From: Nocardia vulneris
Lineage (GTDB): Bacteria > Actinomycetota > Actinomycetes > Mycobacteriales > Mycobacteriaceae
Direction: 5' to 3'
Assembly (NCBI RefSeq): GCF_001613425.1
Contig: NZ_BDCI01000015.1
Coordinates: 62,001-126,000 of the forward strand
DNA: 64,000 nucleotides
Shown here: in pieces, positions 48,531 through 56,718 of the stretch
Layout of the letters: every line of letters begins with the position of its first letter
How positions within the stretch are numbered: the stretch's first letter is position 1
Notes under the pieces: model-generated
Database searches by the model: none
What the model saw: the letters and a program-made list of their open reading frames with translations, nothing else
Told to the model about the DNA's origin: nothing
Position numbers and translations under genes: made by a program

Positions 48531-49355
48531 ATGGCGAACTACACCGCTGCCGATGTGAAGCGGCTCCGCGAGCTCACCGGCTCCGGAATGATGGATTGTA
48601 AGAACGCGCTGGCCGAGACCGACGGCGACTTCGACAAGGCCGTCGAGATCCTGCGCATCAAGGGCGCGAAGGACGTCGGCAAGCGTGCCGAGCGGACCAC
48701 CGCCGAAGGCCTGGTCGCCGCCAAGGGTGGCGTGATGGTCGAGCTCAACTCCGAGACCGACTTCGTCGCCAAGAACGCGGAGTTCCAGGAGCTGGCCGAC
48801 CAGATCGTGACCGCCGCCGCGGCCGCCAAGCCCGCCGACCTGGACGCGCTGAAGGCCCTCGACCTCGGTGGCAAGACCGCCGACGAGGCCGTGCAGGCGC
48901 TCGCCGCGAAGATCGGCGAGAAGCTCGAGCTGCGTCGCGTGATCGCGCTCGACGGCCCGGTCGCCACCTACCTGCACAAGCGGGCTTCGGATCTGCCGCC
49001 GGCCGTCGGCGTGCTGATCGAGTACCAGGGCGAGGGTGACGCGGCCGCCGAGGCCGCCCGTGCCGCCGCCATGCAGGTCGCCGCGCTCAAGGCGAAGTAC
49101 GTGACCCGCGACGAGGTTCCGGCCGATGTCGTGGAGAACGAGCGTCGCATCGCCGAGCAGACCGCGCGCGAGGAGGGCAAGCCCGAGGCCGCCCTCCCGA
49201 AGATCACCGAAGGCCGCGTCAACGGCTTCTTCAAGGACGTCGTGCTGCTGGAGCAGTCGTCGGTCACCGATTCGAAGAAGACCGTCAAGGCCCTGCTGGA
49301 CGAGGCCGGTGTCACCGTGACCCGCTTCGCCCGCTTCGAGGTCGGCTCCAACTGA
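48531..49355 (+). CDS. tsf: Elongation factor Ts
   Basis: EF-Ts recycles EF-Tu. The 274-residue product has the N-terminal TADVKRLRELTGSGMMDCKNAL (in parts: RELTGSGMMDCKNAL), the TDFVAKN motif that contacts EF-Tu, and the dimer-like core around RRVIALDGPVATYLH. GAAGGAGG about 10 bases upstream marks the start ATG 48531. It is followed by a terminator before pyrH. Confidence 0.98.
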   Translation: MANYTAADVKRLRELTGSGMMDCKNALAETDGDFDKAVEILRIKGAKDVGKRAERTTAEGLVAAKGGVMVELNSETDFVAKNAEFQELADQIVTAAAAAKPADLDALKALDLGGKTADEAVQALAAKIGEKLELRRVIALDGPVATYLHKRASDLPPAVGVLIEYQGEGDAAAEAARAAAMQVAALKAKYVTRDEVPADVVENERRIAEQTAREEGKPEAALPKITEGRVNGFFKDVVLLEQSSVTDSKKTVKALLDEAGVTVTRFARFEVGSN

Positions 49356-49415
49356 TCGTGCCCCGCACGGTCAGCCCGACCTGGTCTGACAACCGCCCTA
49401 TGGCTATATCGAGCA

Positions 49416-49453
49416 GACCCCTCGTCGACCGTTTCGCCGGTTGACGGGGGGTC
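49416..49453 (+). terminator. tsf terminator
   Basis: 15-base arms (49416-49430, 49439-49453) pair with two G-T wobbles and are followed by TTCTC. Confidence 0.8.
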
Positions 49454-49585
49454 TTCTCATGCCGCCGAACCCACATGAGGCAGGATAGGAGCCGCTCCGT
49501 GTTGAGGAGCCTTTCCGAGCTGCCGAATTCTTTGACGCACTTGCCTGCCGAGAACAACGTTGACCGCCGAAGGAGAAGAACACCC

Positions 49586-50314
49586 ATGACGGACCCGGGG
49601 AACGACCGCCCAGGATATCGCCGGGTACTTCTCAAATTGGGTGGCGAGATGTTCGGCGGCGGCAGGGTGGGGCTCGACCCGGACGTCGTGGAGGCGGTCG
49701 CCGAGCAGATCGCCGAGGTCGTCGCGACCGGCGTGCAGGTGGCCGTGGTGATCGGCGGTGGCAACTTCTTCCGCGGCGCCGAGCTCGAGGAGCGCGGCAT
49801 GGAGCGGGCCCGCTCGGACTACATGGGCATGCTCGGTACCGTGATGAACAGCCTTGCGCTGCAAGACTTTCTGCAAAAGCAGGGGATCGAGACCCGGGTG
49901 CAGACCGCGATCACCATGGGTCAGGTCGCCGAGCCGTACCTCCCGTTGCGCGCCAAGCGGCACCTGGAGAAGGGGCGCGTCGTGATCTTCGGTGCGGGCA
50001 TGGGCATGCCGTACTTCTCCACCGACACGACCGCCGCGCAGCGTGCACTGGAGATCGGCGCCGAGGTGGTGCTGATGGCGAAGGCGGTCGACGGAGTGTT
50101 CACCGCCGACCCGAAGGTGGACGAGAACGCCACCATGTTCTCCGAGATCACCCACAAAGAGGTCATCGAACAAGGTCTCAAGGTGGCCGACGCGACGGCC
50201 TTCAGTCTCTGTATGGACAACCAGATGCCGATGCTGGTGTTCAATTTGTTGACCAAGGGCAATATCGCCCGAGCGGTCGCCGGTGAGAAGATCGGCACAT
50301 TGGTTCGGTCCTGA
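49586..50314 (+). CDS. pyrH: UMP kinase
   Basis: PyrH phosphorylates UMP to UDP, is activated by GTP and inhibited by UTP. The 242-residue product has RRVLLKLGGEMFGGG, VAVVIGGGNFFRG, YMGMLGTVMNSLALQD, and the nucleotide-binding VDGVFTADPKVDENA. AAGGAGAA at 49570-49577 fits ATG 49586. It is followed 66 bases later by frr, its usual neighbour. Confidence 0.97.
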   Translation: MTDPGNDRPGYRRVLLKLGGEMFGGGRVGLDPDVVEAVAEQIAEVVATGVQVAVVIGGGNFFRGAELEERGMERARSDYMGMLGTVMNSLALQDFLQKQGIETRVQTAITMGQVAEPYLPLRAKRHLEKGRVVIFGAGMGMPYFSTDTTAAQRALEIGAEVVLMAKAVDGVFTADPKVDENATMFSEITHKEVIEQGLKVADATAFSLCMDNQMPMLVFNLLTKGNIARAVAGEKIGTLVRS

Positions 50315-50380
50315 CCCCGCGACCCGCGGACGATGACGATGACGACGCTGTGGAGCCGGTGTCTAAGGAAGGACAAGGTC

Positions 50381-50938
50381 GTGATTGAAGAAGCGCTCTT
50401 CGACGCCGAGGAGAAGATGGAAAAGGCTGTCACGGTGGCGAAGGACGATCTCGGATCCATTCGCACCGGGCGGGCCAACCCGGGCATGTTCTCCCGGATC
50501 GTGGTCGACTACTACGGTTCGCCGACGCCCATCACTCAGATATCCAGCATCACCGTGCCCGAGCCGCGCATGGTTGTGATCAAGCCCTACGAGCAGGCTC
50601 AGCTCGGTGCGATCGAAACCGCCATCCGCAACTCGGATCTCGGCGTGAACCCCACGAACAACGGTGACATCATTCGGATTTCGGTGCCGCAGCTGACCGA
50701 GGAGCGCCGCCGCGAACTGGCCAAGCAGGCCAAGGGCAAGGGCGAGGACGCAAAGGTGTCAATCCGCAATGTCCGCCGCAAAGCCATGGACGAACTGTCG
50801 CGCATCCAGAAGGATGGCGAGGCGGGGGAGGACGAGGTCGGGCGCGCCGAGAAGGACCTCGACAAGACCACCGCCAAGTATGTCGGCCAGATCGACGAAC
50901 TGGTCAAGCACAAGGAAGCGGAACTGCTCGAGGTCTGA
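50381..50938 (+). CDS. frr: Ribosome recycling factor
   Basis: RRF with EF-G splits post-termination ribosomes. The 185-residue product has IRTGRANPGMFSRIVVDYYGSPTPI in parts (RTGRANPGMFS, VDYYGSPTPI), VPEPRMVVIKPYEQ and the C-terminal VSIRNVRRKAMDELSRIQKDGE in parts. GTG 50381 is chosen because AAGGAAGGA lies 7 bases upstream and the product then has the standard length. Confidence 0.97.
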   Translation: MIEEALFDAEEKMEKAVTVAKDDLGSIRTGRANPGMFSRIVVDYYGSPTPITQISSITVPEPRMVVIKPYEQAQLGAIETAIRNSDLGVNPTNNGDIIRISVPQLTEERRRELAKQAKGKGEDAKVSIRNVRRKAMDELSRIQKDGEAGEDEVGRAEKDLDKTTAKYVGQIDELVKHKEAELLEV

Positions 50939-51024
50939 CGCCACGGCGTGCGCCCCGGGGCAGTCGCCGCGGGTTCGAACGCAGCCGAAGGCCCGCTCGG
51001 GCGGAGGACGAACGGAACGACGAG

Positions 51025-52116
51025 TTGAGCGACGGGACAATCGTGGCCGAGAACGCCGCCGCGACCGGTGCGGCAGAGGAGCCGATGCCGGTGGACGGTA
51101 CAGCTGAAGCGAGGCAGGAGCACGTGCGCGATGCGGGAGCATCTGGTCACGAGGCTCTAGCCGACGCGGCGGTCGGCGCGGCGGTCCCGGGGTCCGAATG
51201 GTCTGCGGCCGGGGGTGAAGCCGCCGTGGTCGCCGCCGATGAGCACGACCCCGAGGCGCACGGCCCGCAGGCCGTGGTCGCCGGCGCTCCGGCGTCCGGT
51301 TCGCGGGCGGGCCGGAACCTGCCCGCGGCACTCGCGGTCGGTCTCGGGCTCGGCCTCTCGCTCATTGCGATCCTGCTGTTCGTGCCGAAGGTGTTCATCG
51401 GTGTCGTCGGCGTCGCGGTCGGCGTCGCCACCTGGGAGGTCGCCAAACGACTGCGCGAGGCCGACGTGCTGGTCCCGCGCATCCCGCTCATCGTGGGCGG
51501 ACAGGCGGTGTTCTGGCTGGGCTGGCCGTACGGGGCCAGCGGTGTCGCCGGTGCGTTCGCGGCGACCACACTGACCTGCATGGTGTGGCGGCTGTTCGAT
51601 CACGGCCTGCAGACCGCGCCGCGAAACTTCCTGCGCGACACCGCCATCACGATCTTCACGCTGGCCTGGATCCCGCTGCTCGCCTCCTTCGCCACCCTGC
51701 TGCTGCTCGAAGACGACGGCAACCTGCGGGTGCTGACCTTCATGATCCTGGTCGTCTGCTCCGACGTCGGCGGCTACGTCGCGGGCGTCCTGTTCGGCAG
51801 GCATCCGATGGTGCCGTCGATCAGCCCGAAGAAGTCCTGGGAAGGTTTCGGCGGATCGCTCGTCTTCAGCGTCATCGGCGGCCTGCTCACCGTCACCCTG
51901 CTGCTCGACGCCAACTCGATGATCGGCGTCGTGCTCGGTGTCGGCCTCGTGCTCGTCGCCACCTGCGGTGACCTGATCGAATCCCAGATCAAACGCGAAC
52001 TCGGCATCAAGGACATGGGCACCCTGCTCCCCGGGCACGGCGGCATCATGGACCGCCTCGACTCGATGCTCCCCTCCGCCTTCGTCTCCTGGTTGGTCCT
52101 GAGCACCCTGCTCTGA
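51025..52116 (+). CDS. cdsA: Phosphatidate cytidylyltransferase
   Basis: CdsA makes CDP-diacylglycerol for phospholipid synthesis. The 363-residue product has a long acidic, Ala-rich cytoplasmic N-terminus (about 90 residues), then about seven membrane segments. The CDP-transferase signature is SQIKRELGIKDMGTLLPGHGG followed by MDRLDS, quoted in two parts. TTG 51025 is a plausible start with a distant GGAGG; GTG 51043 is an alternative. It ends the conserved rpsB-tsf-pyrH-frr-cdsA series; accessory genes begin directly after. Confidence 0.95.
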   Translation: MSDGTIVAENAAATGAAEEPMPVDGTAEARQEHVRDAGASGHEALADAAVGAAVPGSEWSAAGGEAAVVAADEHDPEAHGPQAVVAGAPASGSRAGRNLPAALAVGLGLGLSLIAILLFVPKVFIGVVGVAVGVATWEVAKRLREADVLVPRIPLIVGGQAVFWLGWPYGASGVAGAFAATTLTCMVWRLFDHGLQTAPRNFLRDTAITIFTLAWIPLLASFATLLLLEDDGNLRVLTFMILVVCSDVGGYVAGVLFGRHPMVPSISPKKSWEGFGGSLVFSVIGGLLTVTLLLDANSMIGVVLGVGLVLVATCGDLIESQIKRELGIKDMGTLLPGHGGIMDRLDSMLPSAFVSWLVLSTLL

Positions 52117-52144
52117 ACGGGCGTTGGGGGCCCTGAGCTGCATG

Positions 52145-52180
52145 TATAAATTTTCTCCCGGGCACCCGCGAAAATTTATA
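52145..52180. promoter_or_regulatory. AT-rich palindromic operator at toxin-antitoxin-like promoter
   Basis: Perfect 11-base arms TATAAATTTTC (52145-52155) and GAAAATTTATA (52170-52180) flank a GC-rich 14-base centre. The right arm runs into the near-consensus -10 TATACT (52179-52184), which ends 6 bases before ATG 52191. The base composition stands out from the surrounding GC-rich DNA. Confidence 0.75.
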
Positions 52181-52190
52181 TACTCGGCTC

Positions 52191-52886
52191 ATGTCGGAGA
52201 AACGTTTGGCGCACGCGGAGGTCGCGGTGCTGGCCTACCTCCTCGGCAACCCGGCGCCGCAGCGTCAGATCCATATCGCCGCGGCCACGGGAGTCACCCA
52301 GGCGCGTATCTCGCAGATTCTGACCGCGGCCGACGCGAACGGCTGGACCGAACGATCCGCTGACGGCTGGCAGGTGCGGCGGCCTCGCGAATTGTTCGAT
52401 CGACTGGTTGCGGCCCGTGCGCCGAGACAGGAAGCTGTCGAAGCCTGGTACAGCCTCGACAGCGCGCAAAGGCAAATCGAGCTGGTGCTGGAACAGGCTT
52501 CGGCGCAGCGAGTCTCGGTTCGGGTCTGCGGTGATTGGGCAGCCGACCTCGTCGCGCCGTGGCGGATCCCCGACATCGTGCTGATTCATGCCGATAGCCG
52601 CCTCGACCTGGAAAGTGCCGGATTCGTCCGGGTGGAAACCGATCCGTCCGATGCGACCCTGGTGGTCAGTGTCGGTGCGATTTCGCCGGGCTGGCATCTG
52701 GATTCGAGGCTTGCGGCCGCAATGGGCGGGCCGCGGGATCTGGCATGGCCGCTCGCGCCGGTCATCGAGGTGGCCAGGCACATCCTGACCGTCGGCGGTC
52801 CCGACGCCGTCGATGCGGTCGCCGAACTGGAACAGCGATTTCTCAGCGCGCGCGCCGACCTCGAGGTCGAGTCGTGCACGAGCTGA
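52191..52886 (+). CDS. Winged-helix protein, candidate antitoxin of a nucleotidyltransferase pair
   Basis: The 231-residue product starts with a winged helix-turn-helix (HAEVAVLAYLLGNPAPQRQIHIAAATGVTQARISQIL in parts: ATGVTQARISQILTAADANGW). The remaining 150 residues form an alpha/beta domain of the type seen in AbiEi/MenA antitoxins (VSVRVCGDWAADLVAPWRIPD in parts). It overlaps the next gene by 13 bases. A palindrome overlaps its own strong leaderless promoter, which suggests autorepression. Assignment to an AbiEi/MenA-like antitoxin is by gene context and fold pattern, not by a decisive motif. Confidence 0.75.
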   Translation: MSEKRLAHAEVAVLAYLLGNPAPQRQIHIAAATGVTQARISQILTAADANGWTERSADGWQVRRPRELFDRLVAARAPRQEAVEAWYSLDSAQRQIELVLEQASAQRVSVRVCGDWAADLVAPWRIPDIVLIHADSRLDLESAGFVRVETDPSDATLVVSVGAISPGWHLDSRLAAAMGGPRDLAWPLAPVIEVARHILTVGGPDAVDAVAELEQRFLSARADLEVESCTS

Positions 52887-53599
52887 CCGTCGTCAGCGGA
52901 TCTCGCGCGGAAGACGGTGCGTACCTGGCGCTGGCCGATGCCGCCGCGGTGGCGTTGGGATCCTGGGCGGTGATCGGCGGGCACATGGTCAATCTGCATG
53001 TCCTGCGCACAGGCGTGTCGGTGCCGTTGCGGGCGACCAGGGACGCCGACCTCGCGGTCGAATTGGTCAGCATTCGCGGCGGTGCGCTCCTGGACCGCCT
53101 GCGTCGGCTGGGATACGACAATCCTCGTTCCGGCAACAGATTCGAGCGATCGGTCGGCGGGACGTTCGCGACCATCGACCTGCTCGCTCCCTCGTTCACC
53201 AATCGGCACGTCCCCGACCTCGACGCGGGTCCCATTGCGGTGGACGGGATCCCGGCGGTCCACGTCGCCTTGGCGCAGGAGCCGATCTGGATCGCGCTCG
53301 CGGCTACCCTGACCGACGGTAGCCGCCTCTCGGCGCGGGTCGCGATCCCCGACGTGGCAACCGCGCTCTGTATCAAGGTGCTCAGCTATCTGCAGCGGCG
53401 AGTACCGCGCGATGCCGAAGACATCGGCCGACTACTCGAGTGTGGTTACGCCGACGGCGGTCGGTGGCCCGAAGGGGCCACGTTCACCGAAGCGCTCGGC
53501 TTGTTGCAGGAGTACTTCGACCGGCCCGGGCAGGCCTTGCGGAAGTGGAGCGGGAACCCTGCTCGAATCCGTGCACTGGTGCGGGCGTTGTCGCGGTGA
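52874..53599 (+). CDS. AbiEii/MenT-like nucleotidyltransferase, candidate toxin
   Basis: The 241-residue product has the minimal nucleotidyltransferase pattern: WAVIGGHMVNLHVL (GG motif), then TRDADLAVELVS with the metal-binding Asp-x-Asp, and FATIDLLAP as the third acidic strand. Proteins of the AbiEii/MenT group add nucleotides to tRNA 3' ends and stop growth. A conserved lysine appears in ALCIKVLSYLQR. GTG 52874 overlaps the winged-helix gene. The C-terminus ends one base before the convergent LapA-like gene. Activity and target are inferred from family resemblance. Confidence 0.78.
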   Translation: MHELTVVSGSRAEDGAYLALADAAAVALGSWAVIGGHMVNLHVLRTGVSVPLRATRDADLAVELVSIRGGALLDRLRRLGYDNPRSGNRFERSVGGTFATIDLLAPSFTNRHVPDLDAGPIAVDGIPAVHVALAQEPIWIALAATLTDGSRLSARVAIPDVATALCIKVLSYLQRRVPRDAEDIGRLLECGYADGGRWPEGATFTEALGLLQEYFDRPGQALRKWSGNPARIRALVRALSR

Positions 53600-53600
53600 C

Positions 53601-53975
53601 CTACTTCTTGGCTGCGCGGCGCAATTGGAGGATGCGGACTCCGCCGACGAGGGCCATGACGAGTGCGCCGCCGATCACTGACAGCAGGACCGCGACACCG
53701 AGCGGCAGCGAGAAGTGCCAGAAGAACAGGCCCACGTTCACCTGGTCGAGGTTCTGCAGAATGAAGACCAGCAGGACGATCAGGATCAGTGCGCCCGCGA
53801 TCAAGGCCACCCAGGTGTTGCCCGTGCGGGACGACAGCGACTGGCGATGCTTGGTCGGAACCGTGGTCGTCGGCCCGGTTGTCGCAGGTGGGGCGACCGG
53901 GTCGGGGGTGGGGGCGGTGCGCTCGTCCGTCAGATCGGGATCGGGCTCCGGCAGGTGGTCAGGATTGGTCGACAT
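53601..53975 (-). CDS. LapA/DUF1049-domain membrane protein
   Basis: The 124-residue product has an acidic, Pro/Thr-rich cytoplasmic N-terminus (about 45 residues), then two membrane segments (WVALIAGALILIVLLVFILQN; LPLGVAVLLSVIGGALVMALVGG) joined by NLDQVNVGLFFWHFS, the LapA_dom pattern. LapA-type proteins take part in envelope and lipopolysaccharide assembly in proteobacteria; in Actinobacteria their role is unknown. It is divergent from rlmN. Confidence 0.88.
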   Translation of the reverse strand: MSTNPDHLPEPDPDLTDERTAPTPDPVAPPATTGPTTTVPTKHRQSLSSRTGNTWVALIAGALILIVLLVFILQNLDQVNVGLFFWHFSLPLGVAVLLSVIGGALVMALVGGVRILQLRRAAKK

Positions 53976-54098
53976 GGGTCGATCATTACCCACTGCTATT
54001 ACAACCACACGTATTTCCTGGCAACGAACTGGGCATGTCGTCCGGCTGGAGCGGGCGAGTGTGCGGCGCATTCGCCCAGATGGGAGAATGGGGGAACT

Positions 54099-55208
54099 AT
54101 GACCGTCTCCCTGCCCCTCGTTTTCGATGCCCCGCGCCGTGGCATGCCGCCGCGGCACCTCGCCGACCTCGACGCCGAGGGCAGGCGGGCGGCCGTCGAG
54201 GAGCTGGGACTCCCGAAGTTCCGCGCCGACCAGATCGCCCGCCAGTACTACGGCCGGCTGCAAGCCGACCCGGAACAGATGACCGACCTGCCCGCGCAGG
54301 TGCGCGAGAAGATCGGCGCGGCACTGTTCCCGCCGCTGATGTCGGTCGTCAAACACGTCGCCTGCGATGCGGGCGAAACCCGAAAGACGTTGTGGCGCGC
54401 GGGCGATGGCACGCTGCTCGAAAGCGTCCTCATGCGCTACCCCGACCGGGCGACGCTGTGCATCTCCAGCCAAGCCGGCTGCGGTATGGCGTGCCCGTTC
54501 TGCGCGACCGGCCAGGGCGGGCTGAACCGCAACCTGTCCACCGCCGAAATCGTCGACCAGGTCCGCGCCGCGGCCGCCGCCATGCGCGACGGCGAGGTCA
54601 CCGGCGGCCCCGGCCGACTCTCCAACATCGTCTTCATGGGCATGGGTGAGCCCCTGGCCAACTACAAACGCGTCGTCGCCGCGGTCCGCCGGATCACCTC
54701 GCCGTCCCCGGACGGTTTCGGTATCTCGCAGCGCAACGTCGTCGTCTCCACGGTCGGCTTGGCCCCTGCCATCCGCAAACTTGCCGACGAAGATCTCTCC
54801 GTCACCCTCGCCGTCTCCCTGCACACTCCCGACGACGAACTCCGCGACACCCTCGTCCCGGTCAACAACCGCTGGCCCGTCGCCGAAGTCCTCGACGCCG
54901 CCCGCTACTACGCCGACAAGTCCGGTCGCCGCGTCTCCATCGAATACGCGCTGATCCGCGACATCAACGACCAAGGGTGGCGGGCCGATATGCTCGGCCA
55001 GAAGTTGCACAAGGCGTTGGGTTCTCGCGTGCATGTCAATGTGATCCCGTTGAACCCGACTCCGGGCAGCAAGTGGGATGCTTCGCCGAAACCTGTTGAG
55101 CGCGAGTTCGTTCGGCGCGTCAACGAGCAGGGTGTGCCGTGCACCGTCCGCGACACCCGCGGTCAGGAGATCGCCGCTGCCTGTGGCCAACTCGCCGCGG
55201 AGAACTGA
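54099..55208 (+). CDS. rlmN: 23S rRNA (adenine2503-C2)-methyltransferase RlmN
   Basis: This radical-SAM enzyme methylates A2503 of 23S rRNA and A37 of tRNAs. The 369-residue product has the cluster-binding CGMACPFC (Cys128, Cys132, Cys135), MGMGEPLANY, VSTVGLAPAIRKLA, VSLHTPDDELR and the mechanistic cysteine in GVPCTVRDTRGQEIAAACGQL. GGGGGA precedes ATG 54099. In mycobacteria rlmN follows cdsA closely; here two accessory genes and a lapA-like gene separate them. Confidence 0.97.
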   Translation: MTVSLPLVFDAPRRGMPPRHLADLDAEGRRAAVEELGLPKFRADQIARQYYGRLQADPEQMTDLPAQVREKIGAALFPPLMSVVKHVACDAGETRKTLWRAGDGTLLESVLMRYPDRATLCISSQAGCGMACPFCATGQGGLNRNLSTAEIVDQVRAAAAAMRDGEVTGGPGRLSNIVFMGMGEPLANYKRVVAAVRRITSPSPDGFGISQRNVVVSTVGLAPAIRKLADEDLSVTLAVSLHTPDDELRDTLVPVNNRWPVAEVLDAARYYADKSGRRVSIEYALIRDINDQGWRADMLGQKLHKALGSRVHVNVIPLNPTPGSKWDASPKPVEREFVRRVNEQGVPCTVRDTRGQEIAAACGQLAAEN

Positions 55209-55360
55209 GCTCCCGCACCCAAACCCGGCAGGCGTCCAACGAGCAGCCATGCAAGGCGCGTAGTGGCCGAAGTAAATCTCCGGCGTCGGCGCTTGCTCCG
55301 GAGTGTCCACCATTTGAGTGCGCAGCGGCTCGAGTGGTTGTTCCGCGAGCACGCCCGCAG

Positions 55361-55383
55361 CGCTTTCGTTTTATTCGAAAGCG
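55361..55383. promoter_or_regulatory. Palindromic operator upstream of excisionase-type antitoxin
   Basis: Perfect arms CGCTTTCG (55361-55368) and CGAAAGCG (55376-55383) with a 7-base AT-rich centre lie 27 bases before ATG 55411. A CATGAT at 55388-55393 could be the -10. Confidence 0.6.
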
Positions 55384-55410
55384 GGGCATGATGGTTGCCA
55401 TGGAGGTGCG

Positions 55411-55887
55411 ATGACCGAGACGTTGAATGAGCGCACACTGCTGCCTGAGCACTTGGACCAGCTTGCCGAGGTGCGGAGGTTCATGGACTCTGCGGTCGCG
55501 TCGACCGGCGCGACCGTGCTGAGGTCGGCCGAGGGTGCGGTGGTGACGTTGCCTGCTGAGGTGTTCGAGGGGCTGCGTTTGGTCGCGCTGGCGCTCTCCG
55601 AAGGCAAGGCGGTCACGGTCGCGCCGTTGCACACCACGTTGACAACGCAGGAGGCTGCCGAGTTGCTCGGGATGAGCAGGCCCACGTTGGTGAAGCTGTT
55701 GGATGCGGGGGAGATTCCCTTCACGCGGCCGGGACGACATCGGCGCGTGTGTTTGACCGATGTCCTGGCATTTCGGGAGTACCGACGCGCCGAACGCGCC
55801 GCGGGATTGTCCGAGTTGACGCGGATCTCCGAGGACTTGGGGCTTTACGACGACGAGCCACCCGAGCCGTTGCGGCGGCACGACTGA
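55411..55887 (+). CDS. Excisionase/MerR-type HTH protein, candidate antitoxin
   Basis: The 158-residue product has an N-terminal helical part and a central DNA-binding domain of the excisionase type: TTQEAAELLGMSRPTLVKLLDAGEI then FTRPGRHRRVCLTDVLAF. The acidic C-terminus (ISEDLGLYDDEPPEPL) could bind the partner. GGAGGTGCG directly precedes ATG 55411. Its TGA overlaps the ATG of the PIN gene. Helix-turn-helix of this type with a PIN protein is a known toxin-antitoxin arrangement. Confidence 0.85.
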   Translation: MTETLNERTLLPEHLDQLAEVRRFMDSAVASTGATVLRSAEGAVVTLPAEVFEGLRLVALALSEGKAVTVAPLHTTLTTQEAAELLGMSRPTLVKLLDAGEIPFTRPGRHRRVCLTDVLAFREYRRAERAAGLSELTRISEDLGLYDDEPPEPLRRHD

Positions 55888-56444
55888 TGCAACGGGTATT
55901 CCTCGATACCTGCGTCTTGTACCCGGCCCACCTGCGCGACACCATTCTCCGCCTGGCGGAGGCCGACTTGGTCCAACCGCTGTGGTCGGCGGAAGTGCTG
56001 GCGGAGCTGCGGCGGAACCTCTGTCTGCGGCATGCGGGCGACGAATCGGCGTCGAAGGTCGATCGGCTGATCAGCACGTTGAACGGCTTCTTCGCCGATG
56101 CCCTGGCCGAGGGATATGAGGAGTTGGTCGACAGGATGGAGAACCATCCCAAGGATCGTCACGTGCTCGCGGCGGCATTACAGGGCAACGCCGATGTGTT
56201 GCTGACGTTCAACCTCAAGGATTTCGCAGTAAGGCCTATCGGCGAAGGCTTCCCGGAATTGTGTCACCCGGACGCTTTTCTGCTGGACGTGTGGGATTTG
56301 GCTCCCGGTCAGGTACTCAGACATTTGTACAATCAGGTCGCCGAACACAAGCGGCCACCGAGGCGAATCCAGGGGCTCCTTGACGTGCTGGAGCGATCCG
56401 GGGTGCCAGGTTTTGTCGCCGAGGTACGCAGGCGTCTCGACTGA
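55887..56444 (+). CDS. PIN-domain protein, candidate toxin
   Basis: The 185-residue product has PIN-type acidic positions: Asp in VFLDTCVLYPAHLRD, Glu in WSAEVLAELRRNL, Asp in NHPKDRHVLAAALQG and the DVLLTFNLKDFAV strand. It is longer than a standard VapC because of a C-terminal helical extension (about residues 135-185), as in the COG1569-like PIN proteins. ATG 55887 shares its first base with the antitoxin stop. The target RNA is unknown. Confidence 0.87.
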   Translation: MQRVFLDTCVLYPAHLRDTILRLAEADLVQPLWSAEVLAELRRNLCLRHAGDESASKVDRLISTLNGFFADALAEGYEELVDRMENHPKDRHVLAAALQGNADVLLTFNLKDFAVRPIGEGFPELCHPDAFLLDVWDLAPGQVLRHLYNQVAEHKRPPRRIQGLLDVLERSGVPGFVAEVRRRLD

Positions 56445-56574
56445 ATTGTGGCGCGTACCGGTCGCTGGAGTCGCCGCCGAATGGAAGGCGGGCTCGCGAC
56501 CCAGGCAGGGTGCTCGAAGATATATTCGAGTGGCTCTGGGCTGTGTTTGCCTCACAACATATGTCCGGGAGAAC

Positions 56575-56673
56575 ATGGCATTGCGAGCGCGCGGGGACAT
56601 TATTGCAGTCGATGCCGCAGATCCGATCGATGTGACCATCAGTTGGAATCAGCTCGACCTCGGGTTGGACTGA
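56575..56673 (+). CDS. Doubtful 32-codon frame
   Basis: ATG 56575 follows GGGAGA by about 5 bases. The frame encodes MALRARGDIIAVDAADPID, then a hydrophilic end VTISWNQLDLGLD, which reads more protein-like than its surroundings. The same frame is open for another 40 codons upstream, so this may be the tail of a decayed gene. The rest of the 56445-56718 gap shows nothing. Confidence 0.25.
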   Translation: MALRARGDIIAVDAADPIDVTISWNQLDLGLD

Positions 56674-56718
56674 TCGGCCCCTGCGCCGTTCATGGTTGCG
56701 GGTGCATACCCCGTCGAC

